Translations under genes and position numbers: made by a program
Source of the DNA: Daphnia carinata
Lineage: Eukaryota; Arthropoda; Branchiopoda; Diplostraca; Daphniidae
Assembly (NCBI RefSeq): GCF_022539665.2
Contig: NC_081340.1
Coordinates: forward strand, 4,835,357-4,899,356
Reading direction: 5' to 3'
Length of the DNA: 64,000 nt
Notes under the pieces: generated by a model
Databases searched by the model: none
Seen by the model: only the letters and a program-made list of their open reading frames with translations
Told to the model about the DNA's origin: nothing
Part shown: positions 13,389 through 25,697 of the stretch, in pieces
Layout: every line of letters starts with the position of its first letter
Numbering within the stretch: the first letter of the stretch is position 1

Positions 13389-15692
13389 TCAATCCAGCTT
13401 TTGAGTCATGGGCGGGAATTCTCCATCGTCATCCAAGCGTAGATGGTTAACCGGTGGAACTTCCGTGGCGCGCTCCATATCGTGGAACTTTTCAGAATCT
13501 GTAAAGTTTAATAAGCATTACAGGGTTAGCTTTTGACCAATCGATCAGTGCGATAACTTGGAATGCATTATTACAAATAAAATTTTCCAATGCATGCAAA
13601 CCCTCAAATAAGCTGTTCGAGAGAGCGTAAATACAAATTGTCCATATTTTTTTTTTTACACGATTGGGTTATTTAGCTGAAAAAACATGCAAAGCAGGAG
13701 CAACCAGACACAAGGAAGTATGAATAGTGGATCGAAAGGAAATATGATGAACCCCAACCTCCTAGGACATCAGCTACGAAAGCCCGCCACGGGATGACGA
13801 TAAACCAAAAAACGAAAAGAAGTGTAAAGGAAACGAAGCTGAAACTTTGTAAAATTTTTCTTTGAATCGGGAGAGTAGGGGGTACCTGTCATCTGAGAGA
13901 ATGGTCGTCCCCTGACAATGAGCGCGTAGCTACCTGCATGTTATCACACGGCGGTGTGTTAATTACCGCATCAAACATAAAAAAGACATTCCGTTTGATT
14001 TTGGTATGTACGTGAAAAAAATAAAGGAATCGAAAATTCACGAAATAGCTTTAGCCTAATGATGCCACCACCCGAAATCAGTGTGATTTTTGCTACAGTA
14101 ATTATGTACCTGTCGAATCTAATTTGACTTTGCCTTGGCCTCCACTGTGAACTTCCGACGATTGAGAATTTTCAGGACCACTTTCAGTTGATCCATCCAG
14201 TCTATAAAAAAAAGGACACGAAAAATGTTGAACTATTCTATGGTTTGTTTGAGGGACGAATAAATCTATTACCGATGTTGCTTCAACAACGTGCAGTCAC
14301 CTCCTTCTAACGGGTTGATGGCATAAATGTAAACATACCCATCCGTTGATGCAATCAATAAACGAGTGACTTTTTGGATTCTACATACATTTTTTAAAAT
14401 AGAAAAGCTGCACTGAACTCATTGATACTATAAACCCTCTATTACTTACGTAGCGAGAGCGCAGACATTTCGAACGCCTTGGAATGGGAGATGAACTGTA
14501 GCAAACGCTCTGCCTTGACTGAATACGTCAGCCACCTGAGTTGGCAGATAGCTGGCAGAAACAGAGACTGCCTTGGAAAGGTAACCCATCCAGCCTTGAG
14601 GCTCTTCGCTAGATGAACCAGGACGTTGTCTATTTAAATTTATACATTTGAGATTTAAAAAGAGACATAACGCTGTGATACAAAACGGGTACAGTATTGA
14701 AAATATGGAAACTTACGCATCTTTGGTGGTTTCTAATCGGAAGACATGAACTGTCTCTGTATTTGATGAAGCAACCAAAAAGTTGGAATCAGCACTGAAT
14801 GCCAAGCTGTAAATTGTGGCACAACGTTTTACTCCTCGTCGAAACTCGTGCAGACGAGCGCCATCAGACACCTTGAAGATTCGAATAACAGTTCCTTTCT
14901 CGGAGGCAGTCGCAATTAGAGTTCCTGTTGAGCTAAAGGCAATTGCAGCCAGTGGCGAATCATGAGCTGGTATCATGGTTTTAGCTTGCTGTAAACACTA
15001 TACATTAAATTTCAATTAATGACATCAGTAAAATTTGATTTTACCAAATTGTAGGCATCAAAAATTTGGACTTCTCCAATACTTGAAGAGCCAGGATAGG
15101 CTAGATAGCAATGGTCATTGTTGGGAGATAATGCACATAAACCTTGGGGGTTTGGAGGAGTGTCACGTATAGTATGTAAAACTTTCATATCTCTTATGTT
15201 GTGGATGTACAGAGACTCCTCCAAACACACTACCAATCTCTATATAATGGAAGAAAAAAAAATGAATTTTCCTTGTACACAATTTTATATCTGTTAAACA
15301 TCCTTACAGCTCTGTTAAGTTTTACAGCTAGAATGGTATTGGAATAAGAGTAATTGCAGATCTCTGTTCCTTTCTTGAAGTGGCAAACTTTCAGCTTGCG
15401 TGGGGATGATAAGCTGACTACTGCTACGAGGCTGCTAGAAAACAATCTTTCCACAAGACACACATCTCCATCCAATTCACTACTGCTTTCATATATGAGA
15501 TCTAAGCGATCCACAGAAGACAAAGAAAACAGCCTGTAGCAGATCTTTGTTCCCACAGCCAGAGACCTGAAGCAAAAAAAAATTAGAATATCGGAAATTG
15601 CCATATGCAGTTAGTACATACGTGCAGTCTTGGTTAAAGTTGACGAAGAAACCTCCTGAATTGGAGTCATTTTCTTGTCGGATTTGACTCAT
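13389..15692 (-). CDS. WIPI2: WIPI2/Atg18-family PROPPIN, autophagy PI3P effector
   Basis: Seven-bladed WD-repeat protein that binds PI3P on forming autophagosomes and recruits the ATG16L1 complex. Exons: 15692-15622, 15566-15308, 15239-15045, 14988-14717, 14629-14450, 14380-14273, 14201-14110, optional 13933-13886, and 13498-13389. Without the 48-base cassette this gives 428 residues, with it 444, near the family length. The diagnostic FRRG phosphoinositide-binding motif is in the fourth exon (after GARLHE). Blade 7 has [15 protein letters not shown] and KQHR, and the C-terminus [12 protein letters not shown] closely matches vertebrate WIPI2 rather than WIPI3/4. The ATG at 15690-15692 precedes [11 protein letters not shown], the usual blade-1 start. 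It faces COX6B head to head 572 bases away. Confidence 0.93.
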
Positions 15693-16264
15693 CCGTTAAA
15701 TTAAGAGAAATTTGTTGGGAACAAACTCAATATCTTTCTACAGTTGCTAAATATAACACCTTATTGCAAGGAAACGACAAATACCAATCTTGGAACACTT
15801 TTTGTTCAACTGGTTCTTACTAACTTCTTTGTTTTCTCTGTTGCGCAGCTGATTTTTTTTGTCAACAACGGAGAATGGAAAACAGATAGTTTTATCTCAA
15901 AATCGTTTATGTTTTTGCCGCTAGATGTCTGAATATGTAGTGTCTAAAAGAAGGCAGCCATTTTTACTGTTACATTTACTAAGGATTTGGCGGTGGACGT
16001 GCTTCAGGTATCGCTTACGAAGATTTTTACTTACTTTCGACCAAATCGAAGATTCTATATTTAATGTTTGAATTAGGATGTACAAAAAATTTCAACAACG
16101 ATAAGAGGATTAATTTCTTCTTTTTTATTGCATTTTCGTCATTAGCCTTAACCTGCAGTTATAGCTTCCAACGACCATGAATATTTAAATGGTTCTAGAT
16201 ATTCATATGGAAACAAAATTGTATAGCACTTTGTTGCATTCTAGATAATCGGGAAATCAATTTA
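15693..16264. promoter_or_regulatory. Divergent promoter region WIPI2 / COX6B
   Basis: This 572-base gap separates two start codons pointing away from each other, so it must hold both 5' ends. It is AT-rich with no TATA box at a convincing position. A bidirectional or two abutting promoters is an inference from layout alone. Confidence 0.5.
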
Positions 16265-16573
16265 ATGTCGGCCATCATGTCCTCCGAAGAACTTGTTACA
16301 GCCCCTGTGGATCCCCGATTCCCAAATCAGAATCAAACTAGGTATCCTTTTTTTCATTTTCTTTAGAGTAAAATCAATGTACTTATGTGTTGCTTAATAC
16401 TTAGATACTGTTGGCAAAGTTTTGTTGATTTTCATCGTTGCCAGAAGATTAAAGGTGAAGATTACACACCATGCCAATACTTTCAGAAGGTGTATAAGTC
16501 AGTCTGTCCCAACTCCTGGATAGATAAGTGGAACACCCAACTTGAACAAGGCTCCTTTCCCAAAAAGATTTAA
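16265..16573 (+). CDS. COX6B: Cytochrome c oxidase subunit 6B
   Basis: Nuclear-encoded intermembrane-space subunit of complex IV that bridges the two monomers of the dimer. Two exons (16265-16341, 16405-16573) encode 81 residues, the family's usual size. The CHCH signature is complete: C-W-Q-S-F-V-D-F-H-R-C is a CX9C pair, and CQYFQKVYKSVC is the CX10C pair, followed by the conserved PNSWIDKWNTQLEQGSFP end. The N-terminal DPRFPNQNQTR is also family-typical. Two ATGs are available (16265 and 16277); I took the first. No cleavable presequence is expected, because import is by the MIA40 disulfide relay. Confidence 0.96.
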
Positions 16574-17450
16574 GGTTGAAAATAGCCGAACATTCATAGG
16601 TAAACTGTAATTCAACCCAACAACTGTGTAGATTTTCCGATTGGGTCATGTAAGTAATACACAACATGTTCCTTGAATCATGGTATCTTTTCAAAACGTT
16701 ATTTTATCACTTGGTTGCCCAAGAGATCTCCAGAAGAAGAAACATGTATTTGACTCATTTGTATATTCATGGGAAATATTTCCCAAATATAGTTTAACAA
16801 ATATGCAAATTTCCTATTACCACTGTTAGAGTAATGCCCAAAAGATTTAATGAAACAACAGTAAACAGTATATGTTTCTCTTGTGCTACTAGTGGACAAC
16901 CTCTTTCTACATCTTAGTGTACATTTTGTTTCACGTTTATTTTTCCTATCATACTGTACATAAGTGCCTTTGTATATAGCAGCACTTGAGGAGCTATAAC
17001 ATGTCCAAGGGTTAAACCAGTCATTCTTAATATTACTGGTATGTTGTCTCAGGGCACAAAAAACGCGTAATCAATCAAAAACTGATTTGCACCGAAGTAA
17101 ATCAAATACATTCCCTGCTGCCGATCCTTAAATTCTTTTTCAAACTATGGTGTTATGTGAGTGAAATATAGAAGAAAAAATGCAAATGTTAAACTTAGGA
17201 AATGAAAATAAGTTAAAATTTAATATGAAATAGAATTTCGTAATTGGATAATTGCATTTAGTTTATTGCACAATAAGTATTATAAATTTATAACTTTTTA
17301 CTTATTGTAATGTTGTGTTTACTGGACAGCAGTATGCATCGCACAATTGGCCACCAGAGGGCCGCAAAGTTTACGGTGCAGTATATTTTACCATAGATTT
17401 TACCTTTTAAGAAGATAGGAAAATAACGAGTTGTTGAATCCTTTCTTGAA
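16574..17450. other. Intergenic: COX6B 3' UTR and TMEM141 upstream region
   Basis: The gap is AT-rich with no supported coding exon. Short frames in it on either strand are not conserved-looking. The first part should be the COX6B 3' UTR and the last 100-200 bases the TMEM141 promoter and leader. Confidence 0.4.
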
Positions 17451-17889
17451 ATGAACAACGTTAGTGAATTGAAGTCGCGATACACCCAAATTTATCCCGC
17501 ATTTGGTTCTTACACAGGTATTTCATCGCATTGTACCCATAATTAATTTATATTTCATTTCAATTGGTGTTGCAGAGTGTATGTCAAGAGCTCTTTTCAC
17601 TGGACTGTCATCTACCATATTAGGTATTTCCCACAGATTTTACTTTGATATGGTAAAGATAAAAATAATATTTTTTTCTCAAGGCTTCTCCACAGCATTT
17701 TGTGTCCAAAATCTTTTGAAAAAAAGATTACCGTACCCTATCAGTGGAAACATATTGGTTTCAAGTTTTGTAGCCGTTGTAGTTGGCTTTAAAGTTACAT
17801 CAGTAAGAGCTCAATCTTGCCAGGCAGCGTGGTTAGCTGCAGAAGAAAAACACACATTTTTTACTGAAAATGACACCAAATCTAATTAG
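17451..17889 (+). CDS. TMEM141: TMEM141 homologue, small two-helix membrane protein
   Basis: Three exons (17451-17517, 17576-17623, 17684-17889) encode 106 residues. The layout matches TMEM141: a short N-terminal helix with YPAFGSYTECMSRAL, a first hydrophobic segment through GFSTAFCVQNLL, the linker KKRLPYP, a second hydrophobic segment ILVSSFVAVVVGF, and the tail KVTSVRAQSCQAAWLAAEE. The function of this family is unknown. The last 20 bases overlap the start of GTPBP6 in another frame, an arrangement discussed under findings. Identification rests on remembered pattern similarity, strongest at the LPYP linker and the C-x-x-x-W tail. Confidence 0.82.
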
Positions 17890-19798
17890 ATGTGGAAGTG
17901 TGATTTTTCGAATGACAAGATATACTTCAAACCATAATTTAAGGGCATTGCTTCAAAGTCCAAGACGTACTTCATTATTTGTCAGATCTTTTACTGGAGA
18001 TAAAATACCTGAAGATGATTATTTCAAACTGGAACTTTGTTCTGAAGAAGACAATCAAGACAATCATGACTACAAAGATCTAGTTCATAGAATGCATCTT
18101 TTTCCAAGCATAGGAAATCAAGTTGTTATTGTTCAGCCATTTGTGAAATGGGGACCCAAAAAAAATGAATTAACAACACCAGATTTAATGTTGGAAGAAG
18201 CAAAAGGCCTTATTGATTCTCTCCCTAATTGGAAATGTATTGTTCATTTAAATTCAAAGAAATAAATTAGTTTCATAAATATTTTCAACAGGTATTGATG
18301 CAGTGAAAATTCCCGTAGAATCGCTTGAAAAGAAAAATGTTTTTGGTAGTGGCCAGTTCGAAAGTTTGCAAAAAAAAATCGGTAAAAATCCCAATATATC
18401 GGCAGTTTTTGTCAATGTTAATCTTCTCCGAGGGATTCAAAGAAAGTACAAACTATTCAATTTGAAATCATACATCCTAATACTTTATTGCATCTTTTCC
18501 AGAGAGTTGACGACAGCCTTCAGAGTTCCCGTTTATGACCGATACTCAATCGTGCTACAAATCTTCAAAGAAAGGGCCAAAACGCGAGAAGCTAAACTAC
18601 AAGTAGCTTTTGCTGAAATACCATATTTGAGGTGACTTTGTTGTATATTAGAATCATCCATTTTTATATTTTCATACGCATTTTGACGTCTTTCCTCAGG
18701 TCTTGTTTAGTCGGACTCCAAAAAGGAACGAAAAGTGACGGGAGGGGATACGGAACTTTAGTAGGAGATGGGGAATCATATTACGAGTCTAAGCTTCATT
18801 TGCTAGAAAGGAGAGAGCTTAAAATAAAAAAAGAATTAGAAAAAATGCATAAAAAGCGTTCGCTTTTGAAATATGAAAGAAAGAAGAGAGAATTCCCAGT
18901 TGTTGCAATAGTAGGATATACCAATTCGGGTAACTGACCATCTCATTTATAATTGAGTTGCAGTATATAATTGTTCATTTTACAGGGAAAACTACCTTGA
19001 TTAAGTCTTTAACTGGTGATTCTAACATACAACCACGGAATGCTCTTTTCGCTACTTTGGATGTAACTGTTCACGGGTTTAAGTTACCTTGCAACTTAAC
19101 GGTATTACTGATAGACACCGTAGGGTTTATTTCCAATATACCCTTGAACTTGATTGCTGCCTTTAAAGCTACACTTAATGATGCGATCGATGCTGTGAGT
19201 AAATGAAATTTATGTCTAAGTATGTTAAAGCATTTAAATAACGATTTAAATTCTTTAGGATATGATAATACATTTACAAGATGCGAGTCATCCCGATAAA
19301 AGAAATCAGATCGCAACCGTTAATGATACGCTTAAGCAATTAAACATTGATGCAGCTAAAATCATTCTTCAAGTAGAGAATAAGATCGATAGCATCAAAA
19401 CGGAAAATCCTCCCTCTTCATGCTTACGAATTAGCGCAAAACATGGAACTGGTACGTATTTTAAACACATCATTTGACATTTAATAACCATACATCATTA
19501 AAGGATTGGATGAATTGGTTGAACGAATTCAGTCAAAGTTATTAGACGTTACAAGTCGTAAGCTTTTAAGGTTTATGGTGCCCAACGGGGGAACTGAATA
19601 TAGGTAAAATTAACTCATTGTTTTCACAAATTGTTTCTGATGAATTTTATATTTAGCTGGTTGCATAAAGAAGCTACTGTGGTTAACTATTCTCATCCTA
19701 AAGATCCTCAGTATCTAATTCTTGATGTTTTGGTGACACCAGCTATTTTTGGGAAACTTCGTTCCAATTACCCTAACATTAGAATGTTAAATAAATGA
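17870..19798 (+). CDS. GTPBP6: GTPBP6, mitochondrial HflX-like GTPase
   Basis: HflX-family GTPase that splits and helps assemble mitochondrial ribosomes. Eight exons: 17870-18236, 18292-18445, 18503-18631, 18700-18929, 18986-19194, 19259-19451, 19504-19603, 19657-19798, in all 507 residues. The first ~40 residues lack acids and carry several arginines (RMTRYTSNHNLRALL, SPRRTSLFVRSF), as expected of a mitochondrial presequence. The HflX N-domain has VQPFVKWGPKKNEL and VFGSGQFESL. The G domain shows G1 GYTNSGKTTL (K295, T296), G3 DTVGF (337-341) and G4 NKID (404-407). The in-frame upstream codons reach a stop at 17834, so 17870 is the first possible ATG unless an unseen leader exon is used. A poly(A) signal AATAAA overlaps the last codons. 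Confidence 0.92.
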
Positions 19799-19848
19799 AA
19801 GAGTTTGTTTCACTTCCAGATGGCTGTATTTAGAAAAATACACAGTGA

Positions 19849-20634
<786 letters not shown>

Positions 20635-20667
20635 GATTCTTGGTCAGTGCTAGAGGATAGCTGACAT

Positions 20668-20677
20668 GAAAGAGAAT
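20668..20677 (-). promoter_or_regulatory. Candidate 5' TOP tract of RpS23
   Basis: Read on the minus strand, TTCTCTTTCA lies about 35 bases upstream of the start codon. Ribosomal protein mRNAs usually begin with a C followed by a pyrimidine run (TOP), so this is the likely cap site. An AAGATGGCGG motif at about 20442-20451 in intron 1 resembles a YY1 site, which often lies near ribosomal gene promoters. Confidence 0.45.
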
Positions 20678-21054
20678 TCTGAGCGTTTGCGTAGAAGAAG
20701 GAAGACCTAGCGTTGCCAAGTTACAAGTTATGCCAAAGGCACAACACATTGTCTACTTTAATCGGATGACTTGAACCATTAAAAAAATATATTTAGTCGT
20801 GTTATAAGTACTTACTTTAAACATAAATACTTCTTTCCATTCAGAAGTAAATTTTTCTTATTGTTCACTTTTACAATTTGGCATTTGTGGACGCAAAACT
20901 GCTAGCAGACGCCATTAGCTTAAGTTTTTATTTGCAAATTCCAAATCGTTTTAGCTGTTGACTGTGAAGTCTATGTTCAAAGCATTTGCACCATCAAACA
21001 AAGGAATAATAGAAAAATGTTTGTATGTATTTCCGTGTATAAAAATTCATCATT
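20678..21054. promoter_or_regulatory. Divergent promoter region RpS23 / PET117
   Basis: The two start codons face away from each other across 420 bases. The stretch contains no coding exon that I can support. The PET117 side is AT-rich. Confidence 0.45.
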
Positions 21055-21358
21055 ATGAGTTTAGTGGCAAAGATAACATTAGCATCGTCGATCGCTTTGA
21101 GTACTGGGATAGTTTTCTACGTACACCATAAGCAGAACCTGGATCGGTATTCTTTTTAATTTTGATTTAATCATCATTAAGTTTGCATTATATGTTTTTC
21201 ATGCATGTAGAACAAATTTACATGAAGGTGTGCTACGTGATATCGAGAGACAGAAAAGGAGGAGAGCAGAAAACTTATACATGTTGCAACAACAAATTGA
21301 CCTCTCTAAGGAACTAAAGAAAAATCTATTACCAGCCATGGATGATGGAAATAAATAG
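21055..21358 (+). CDS. PET117: PET117 cytochrome c oxidase chaperone
   Basis: Small mitochondrial inner-membrane factor for complex IV assembly, linked to heme A synthesis. Two exons (21055-21146, 21211-21358) encode 79 residues, the normal size. The N-terminal hydrophobic segment KITLASSIALSTGIVFYVH is followed by the family block LHEGVLRDIERQKRRRAEN and a charged helix to the end. The last codons AAT AAA TAG contain a poly(A) signal. Found with COX6B 4.5 kb away, but with other genes between. Confidence 0.9.
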
Positions 21359-21998
21359 TTTGTTATAGTAACTTTAAAGTACAGAAAGTCTTTCTTTCAT
21401 AAAGGTACAAATTATGCTTGATATCAATGAGTTCTTGTACACTTGTACCAGTTTTACTTTTATCAGGATTCAGTCAGGAAAACAAAATTATTTTTTAGTT
21501 CATGTTTGATCATTACAAGTATCTTTACAAGAAGTGATCTATATTGGCATTCTTAAAATTTCTTCGCCCCGAACCCATTCAGTGTATGTAATCGGGGCTG
21601 CAAGCCCGAATGCTAGCAATCGATTGAATATTTTATCCGGTTGCCCCGCTTATAGCTCATTTCTACCCACGTACCCCGATTGTTACGCCGAAACCGTAAT
21701 AGCTGCCATCTTATAATCTGGTGTCGGGTGTAAGCGGGGTAGACTCGGTTTTTGCGGCGGTTGACATAGGGGCCCGTGTCCCCTTTTCGCCCGCGGCGAA
21801 CTTTTAACCCGATTACAATTAATCGGGGCCGATCGCTTGGGTTAATCGGAGCTTACCTCTGCATAGAGCAAGCTGGCAACAATGTCATTATCTGGCCTTC
21901 TAATATCTTTCCCTGCAGAACGCGGGAAATGCTTCTCGGGAACTTGGACTGTTGTTCAGCATTCGAATTTTCAACTGTAGTTGTTCATAATCACGAAT
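21359..21998. repeat. Intergenic region with repeated CGGGG motifs
   Basis: From about 21560 to 21860 the base composition rises in G+C, and AATCGGGG or its complement CCCCGATT recurs (near 21588, 21676, 21820), together with AAGCGGGG/CCCCGCTT (near 21644 and 21730). The opposite orientations could fold back on themselves, as in a small MITE. No clear terminal repeats or target duplication were found. It sits upstream of the SAS-6 start. Confidence 0.4.
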
Positions 21999-24242
21999 AT
22001 GTCAAATCCATTTTCATGGGGCATCAAAAGCCCTATCAATCCGACAAATTACATAGGAATGCGACCAGCAGAAGCTGACAAAGTGTTCGAAAAACTTGTG
22101 CCCGTTCAGCTGCAGCTATCCTCAACAGAAGAGAGAAAACATTTCTTGAGACTTTCAGTGGAATTGATTTCTTCTGGAATATCTTCAACTTCATTTCGCA
22201 AGGTGTGTGTGCAAGTTTTAATTTCAACATTGTGTAAGTTGATGATGTGTAAGAATTTACTAACTGTAATACATTTGTTACAACAGGATTTACAAATTGA
22301 AATAACTGATGAAGATGATCCATACATTTTCTATAGCCTTCGGATGTCAGAAGATGATTTCTCTGTTTTAAAATCTCAACAGGGTCTCTTGATTGACTTT
22401 TCATCCTTCCCTTCAAAGTTCATTCAACTTGTTGAACGCTGTATATCAGAATATCAAACAGAATCTCCTAAGTATATTGCACAGTGATCTACAACTATGA
22501 AAACTTATAATGATGTTCCTTTTTGCCTAGATTTCTTATTCTAATTCGATACCAGAATGAGATGTCAAAACCATGTTTTGTCTTTGAAATAGTTGAAACT
22601 AATCCTTTCAAGCATTTATGCCACCTTTCTCTCAAACTGACTGAAGGAGGTGAGACTCAAATAAAGAAGCATCTCTCACTTAAACTTCGACAACTGAAAG
22701 AAGAACAAGAAAGCAACCTACAAATTATGAAAGGTTTAGAACAGCAAATTGACATTGAAAGAAAAAATAATGCACAGAAAACAGCAGAATTAGAACTCTT
22801 GAAATGTGATTTTCAAGCAAAGCTACAGGATATGCAACAACTACTTAAAATTGAATACCAAACAGAGAAGCAATTGCTTCTCCAAACTAAAATGGACCTT
22901 GAGCAGCAGTTTCGGCAACATCAGATGAATGCTGAGGAAAAGGAGAGAAGCTTTTTACAACAAATTAAAGACTTAAAAGAAAAAAATCTACAAATTGAAA
23001 ACCATGCCAAGTAACAGTGCTAATCATAAAGAGGCGTAACATTAGGTAAATTCATAAAATTCATTTAGAGAGACCACATCCCGTTTGGTGAAAACTGAAG
23101 AAGAATGCAATCGTCTTCAGCAAGAATTGTCGTCCGCGCGGCGTCGTGGAGCCAGTCTGGATGCAGATTTTCACAGCAAGGAGAGAACAGTGAATCAATT
23201 ACGGACGAAAATAGCCGTCTTGGAACAAGTAAAGGCTTTTAATGACTCGTTTTGTTACGTGTGTTGTGCTCACATGTGTCATTGGGCTTGGTGTTTTTGA
23301 AGGAATTGAAAGACAAGGACGTGTTATTAGCGAAGCAGCAGGACCTCTTGACTGCAGCGCAAGAGCAAAAGGTTTGGATCAATTATTGAATGAAAATTAG
23401 AAAATAGAAGTGTTTTGCTCATTCTTAATTATTTTAAACTGAAGGGTCGTTTGACGAGTATCGTTGAAGAAAAGGATTCTGTTATCACTCGACGCGAAAG
23501 TGCTGTTAAAACTATGACAGAAGAACTGATAAAGGCCAACGACATAATACGGAAATTACAAAATGACATTCGAATATTGAATCAAAAGGTACGTTTATTA
23601 TTGCTTGTGATAAAATGCGAAATCCACTTTTCATTCTTTATACAGTTAAAAACCCGCACAGATGTTGCAAGGGAGCAAGAAAAAGTATTGCAACTTAGAG
23701 ACAATGAAATCGCTCGTTTGCGAGATGAGCTAAATGGACATTCAAAGTTGCAAGATGAAGTTGTTGAACTTCGAAGTAAAAACGAAGAAAAAGAATCAGC
23801 TATAAAAAATAACGAGCAGAGTATGACCCTCTCCTCTCCCCCATATTCGCTGAGTTAACGCAATTTTTTGTATTTTTGAAATGTTAGTTATATCGTATCT
23901 AAACAAACAACTCAACGATCTCCAGCTCAGATCCGAAACCACTGGCAGAAATCCTCAATGGTTTTCCACGCCAAATGATATTAATGGCGTAGGACCCAAA
24001 ATTCCTATGTCCTCACTAAGGTCCTCTCCACTGCAATTGGGTCAAACGCTCGAGAACAGGTAAGTCTAATTTCTTTTGACACGACATGGAAACTTATATT
24101 CTCATATTTATATAGAGAAAATGACGAACCACTAGATCCAAAATACTTTCAGCCTAAATCATATGGCGGACTTGTACGCAAAGAAAAGTCATCCGATAGA
24201 AATCCGCCTAATTCAAAACCATCGGCATATTTCAAAAAATGA
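21999..24242 (+). CDS. SASS6: SAS-6 centriole cartwheel protein
   Basis: Structural core of the ninefold centriole cartwheel. Nine exons: 21999-22202, 22287-22471, 22531-23010, 23069-23228, 23303-23371, 23445-23588, 23646-23820, 23888-24059, 24116-24242, in all 571 residues. The globular N-domain (about 25-165) has FEKLVPVQLQLSS, LLIDFSSFPSKFIQLVERC and the ISAC-type region ending FVFEIVETNPFKHLCHLSLKL. A heptad-rich coiled coil follows from about residue 180 to 460, with SYLNKQLNDLQ near its end, then a disordered tail. An in-frame ATG at 21981 would add six residues; I prefer 21999. A poly(A) signal AATAAA lies at 24309-24314. Confidence 0.94.
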
Positions 24243-24308
24243 TTATTGTAAAGTCAGATTTCCAAGCAAGATTCAACACGTGTAAGACATATTTCTTCTT
24301 TTAAATCT

Positions 24309-24314
24309 AATAAA
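24309..24314 (+). promoter_or_regulatory. Poly(A) signal of SAS-6
   Basis: AATAAA occurs 67 bases after the SAS-6 stop and is the first canonical signal downstream, so the 3' UTR should be about 90 bases. The converging SLC25A19 stop is only 132 bases farther on. Confidence 0.6.
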
Positions 24315-24445
24315 TTCTTTAATGTAACAAAACATTGGCATCTTCGGTTCGTTTGAAACATAAATGAGAAACAGTTGGTTGATCATTAAATTGGCCTAAC
24401 ATTTCACCTGGAGTATACAAATTTCTTAATTAAAATGCATTTTAA

Positions 24446-25697
24446 TTAATTAATGTCTGTATGTACCCGAACGTTTGACCTAGTAAGAAACTCCAAAGTA
24501 GTTTCGTAAAAATAGAACTGGAGCGCTGATGAAAAGACTGCCTTAAGAAGGCTAGGACTAAGACCTGAAGGTATAGAATTTTGAAACAAAAAAAATTAAA
24601 TTAATTTTTACTCCCATAGCTTTTCATCCGATCTCATCAGAGAAAGAAGAAATACCTTTGAGCAATGCAGCTAATCCTTCATTTCGGACGGTTGTTGCAA
24701 GGCAATCTAGCAGACTGTTGGGTTATTAGAAAAATGTATGTATATATTTATAGACGCATAATTTAAACAGTAATCTCGAGATGATTCATACCCTTTATAT
24801 TGGTGCCTATTACAGAACCCTTGCAACTGCATTCGCTTTTTTCCGAGGTCCAGCGGATAAACAAGAGTCTTGGCAACTGCTCCTGCTACGGCCCCACAAG
24901 TGAGACTTTTAAGACCAGCACCTTTTCCATCAATGGCTTCTTCATACATTTCAATCAAAAATTTGTAAATGGCAAATTGGCAGCCTGTGTACGGCCCAAT
25001 CTGGATCAAGGTAGGTGACAATCCATGATATAAAGAAAGGGCTCCTTCTTTTGCCCACATTTTTGATACTACATCCATTACACCCTTGTAAATCTGAAAA
25101 ACAAAACAAAAAAACAAGCATAACCCGTTAGTTTCACAAAAACAGAGATAATTTTTAGAATCCTAAGACAAATAACCTTGGGTTCTCCCTGTACAATAAG
25201 CCTTGTTCTAATTGTATCAAAAGGAAAGGATATTATTGTAGCCAGACATCCAGCCCCTAAACCAGCTGAGAAATTAACTCCAGACTGCACTGATTTTAAG
25301 GATGGAGATTGCTCAAAGGCATATGTGGTGATAGCCTCAAATAAACCAAATTGTACAAAACCAAATGTAGCTGAGAGTGCTTGTGCAGCAACATGTCCCT
25401 TCCAGAGAGCTGTCCAGCCTTCACCCTTGACAATATGTTGCAACCCTTGAATAATTCCTCTATAGACAGCACTACCACTTGATTTGCTGATTGGCTCTAT
25501 TTGGACCTAAAAAGGCATGATTGATTTGCTGTAAAAGGTTGTATTGAAGTAATAGCACTGACTTGGAATCTTATTTTTAGCACATCAAATGGTTGGCAGA
25601 GGAAACGAGTGGCACATCCTCCTACTGCTCCGGCAAGCCCTCGTTCAGAAAGCACGGTACACGTTCGTTTTTTCACTACGTCTTCCATGAATTTCAT
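24446..25697 (-). CDS. SLC25A19: Mitochondrial thiamine pyrophosphate carrier
   Basis: Inner-membrane carrier importing the cofactor for pyruvate and 2-oxoglutarate dehydrogenases. Exons 25697-25563, 25506-25177, 25093-24792, 24714-24656, 24564-24446 encode 314 residues in the three-repeat SLC25 fold. The three signature sequences are PFDVLKIR (P36), PFDTIRTR and PLDLGKKRMQLQG. Family-specific pieces are ALWKGHVAAQ, SLYHGLSPTLIQIGPYTGCQFA and the ending GLSPSLLKA. Compared with other subfamilies, KGH and YTGCQF favour the TPP carrier. It converges on SAS-6 and diverges from VAC14. Confidence 0.93.

Noticed and set aside
16385-16573. Starting COX6B in the second exon
   Set aside because: That reading crosses the intron; the first exon supplies the conserved DPRFPNQNQTR and the splice phase is exact.
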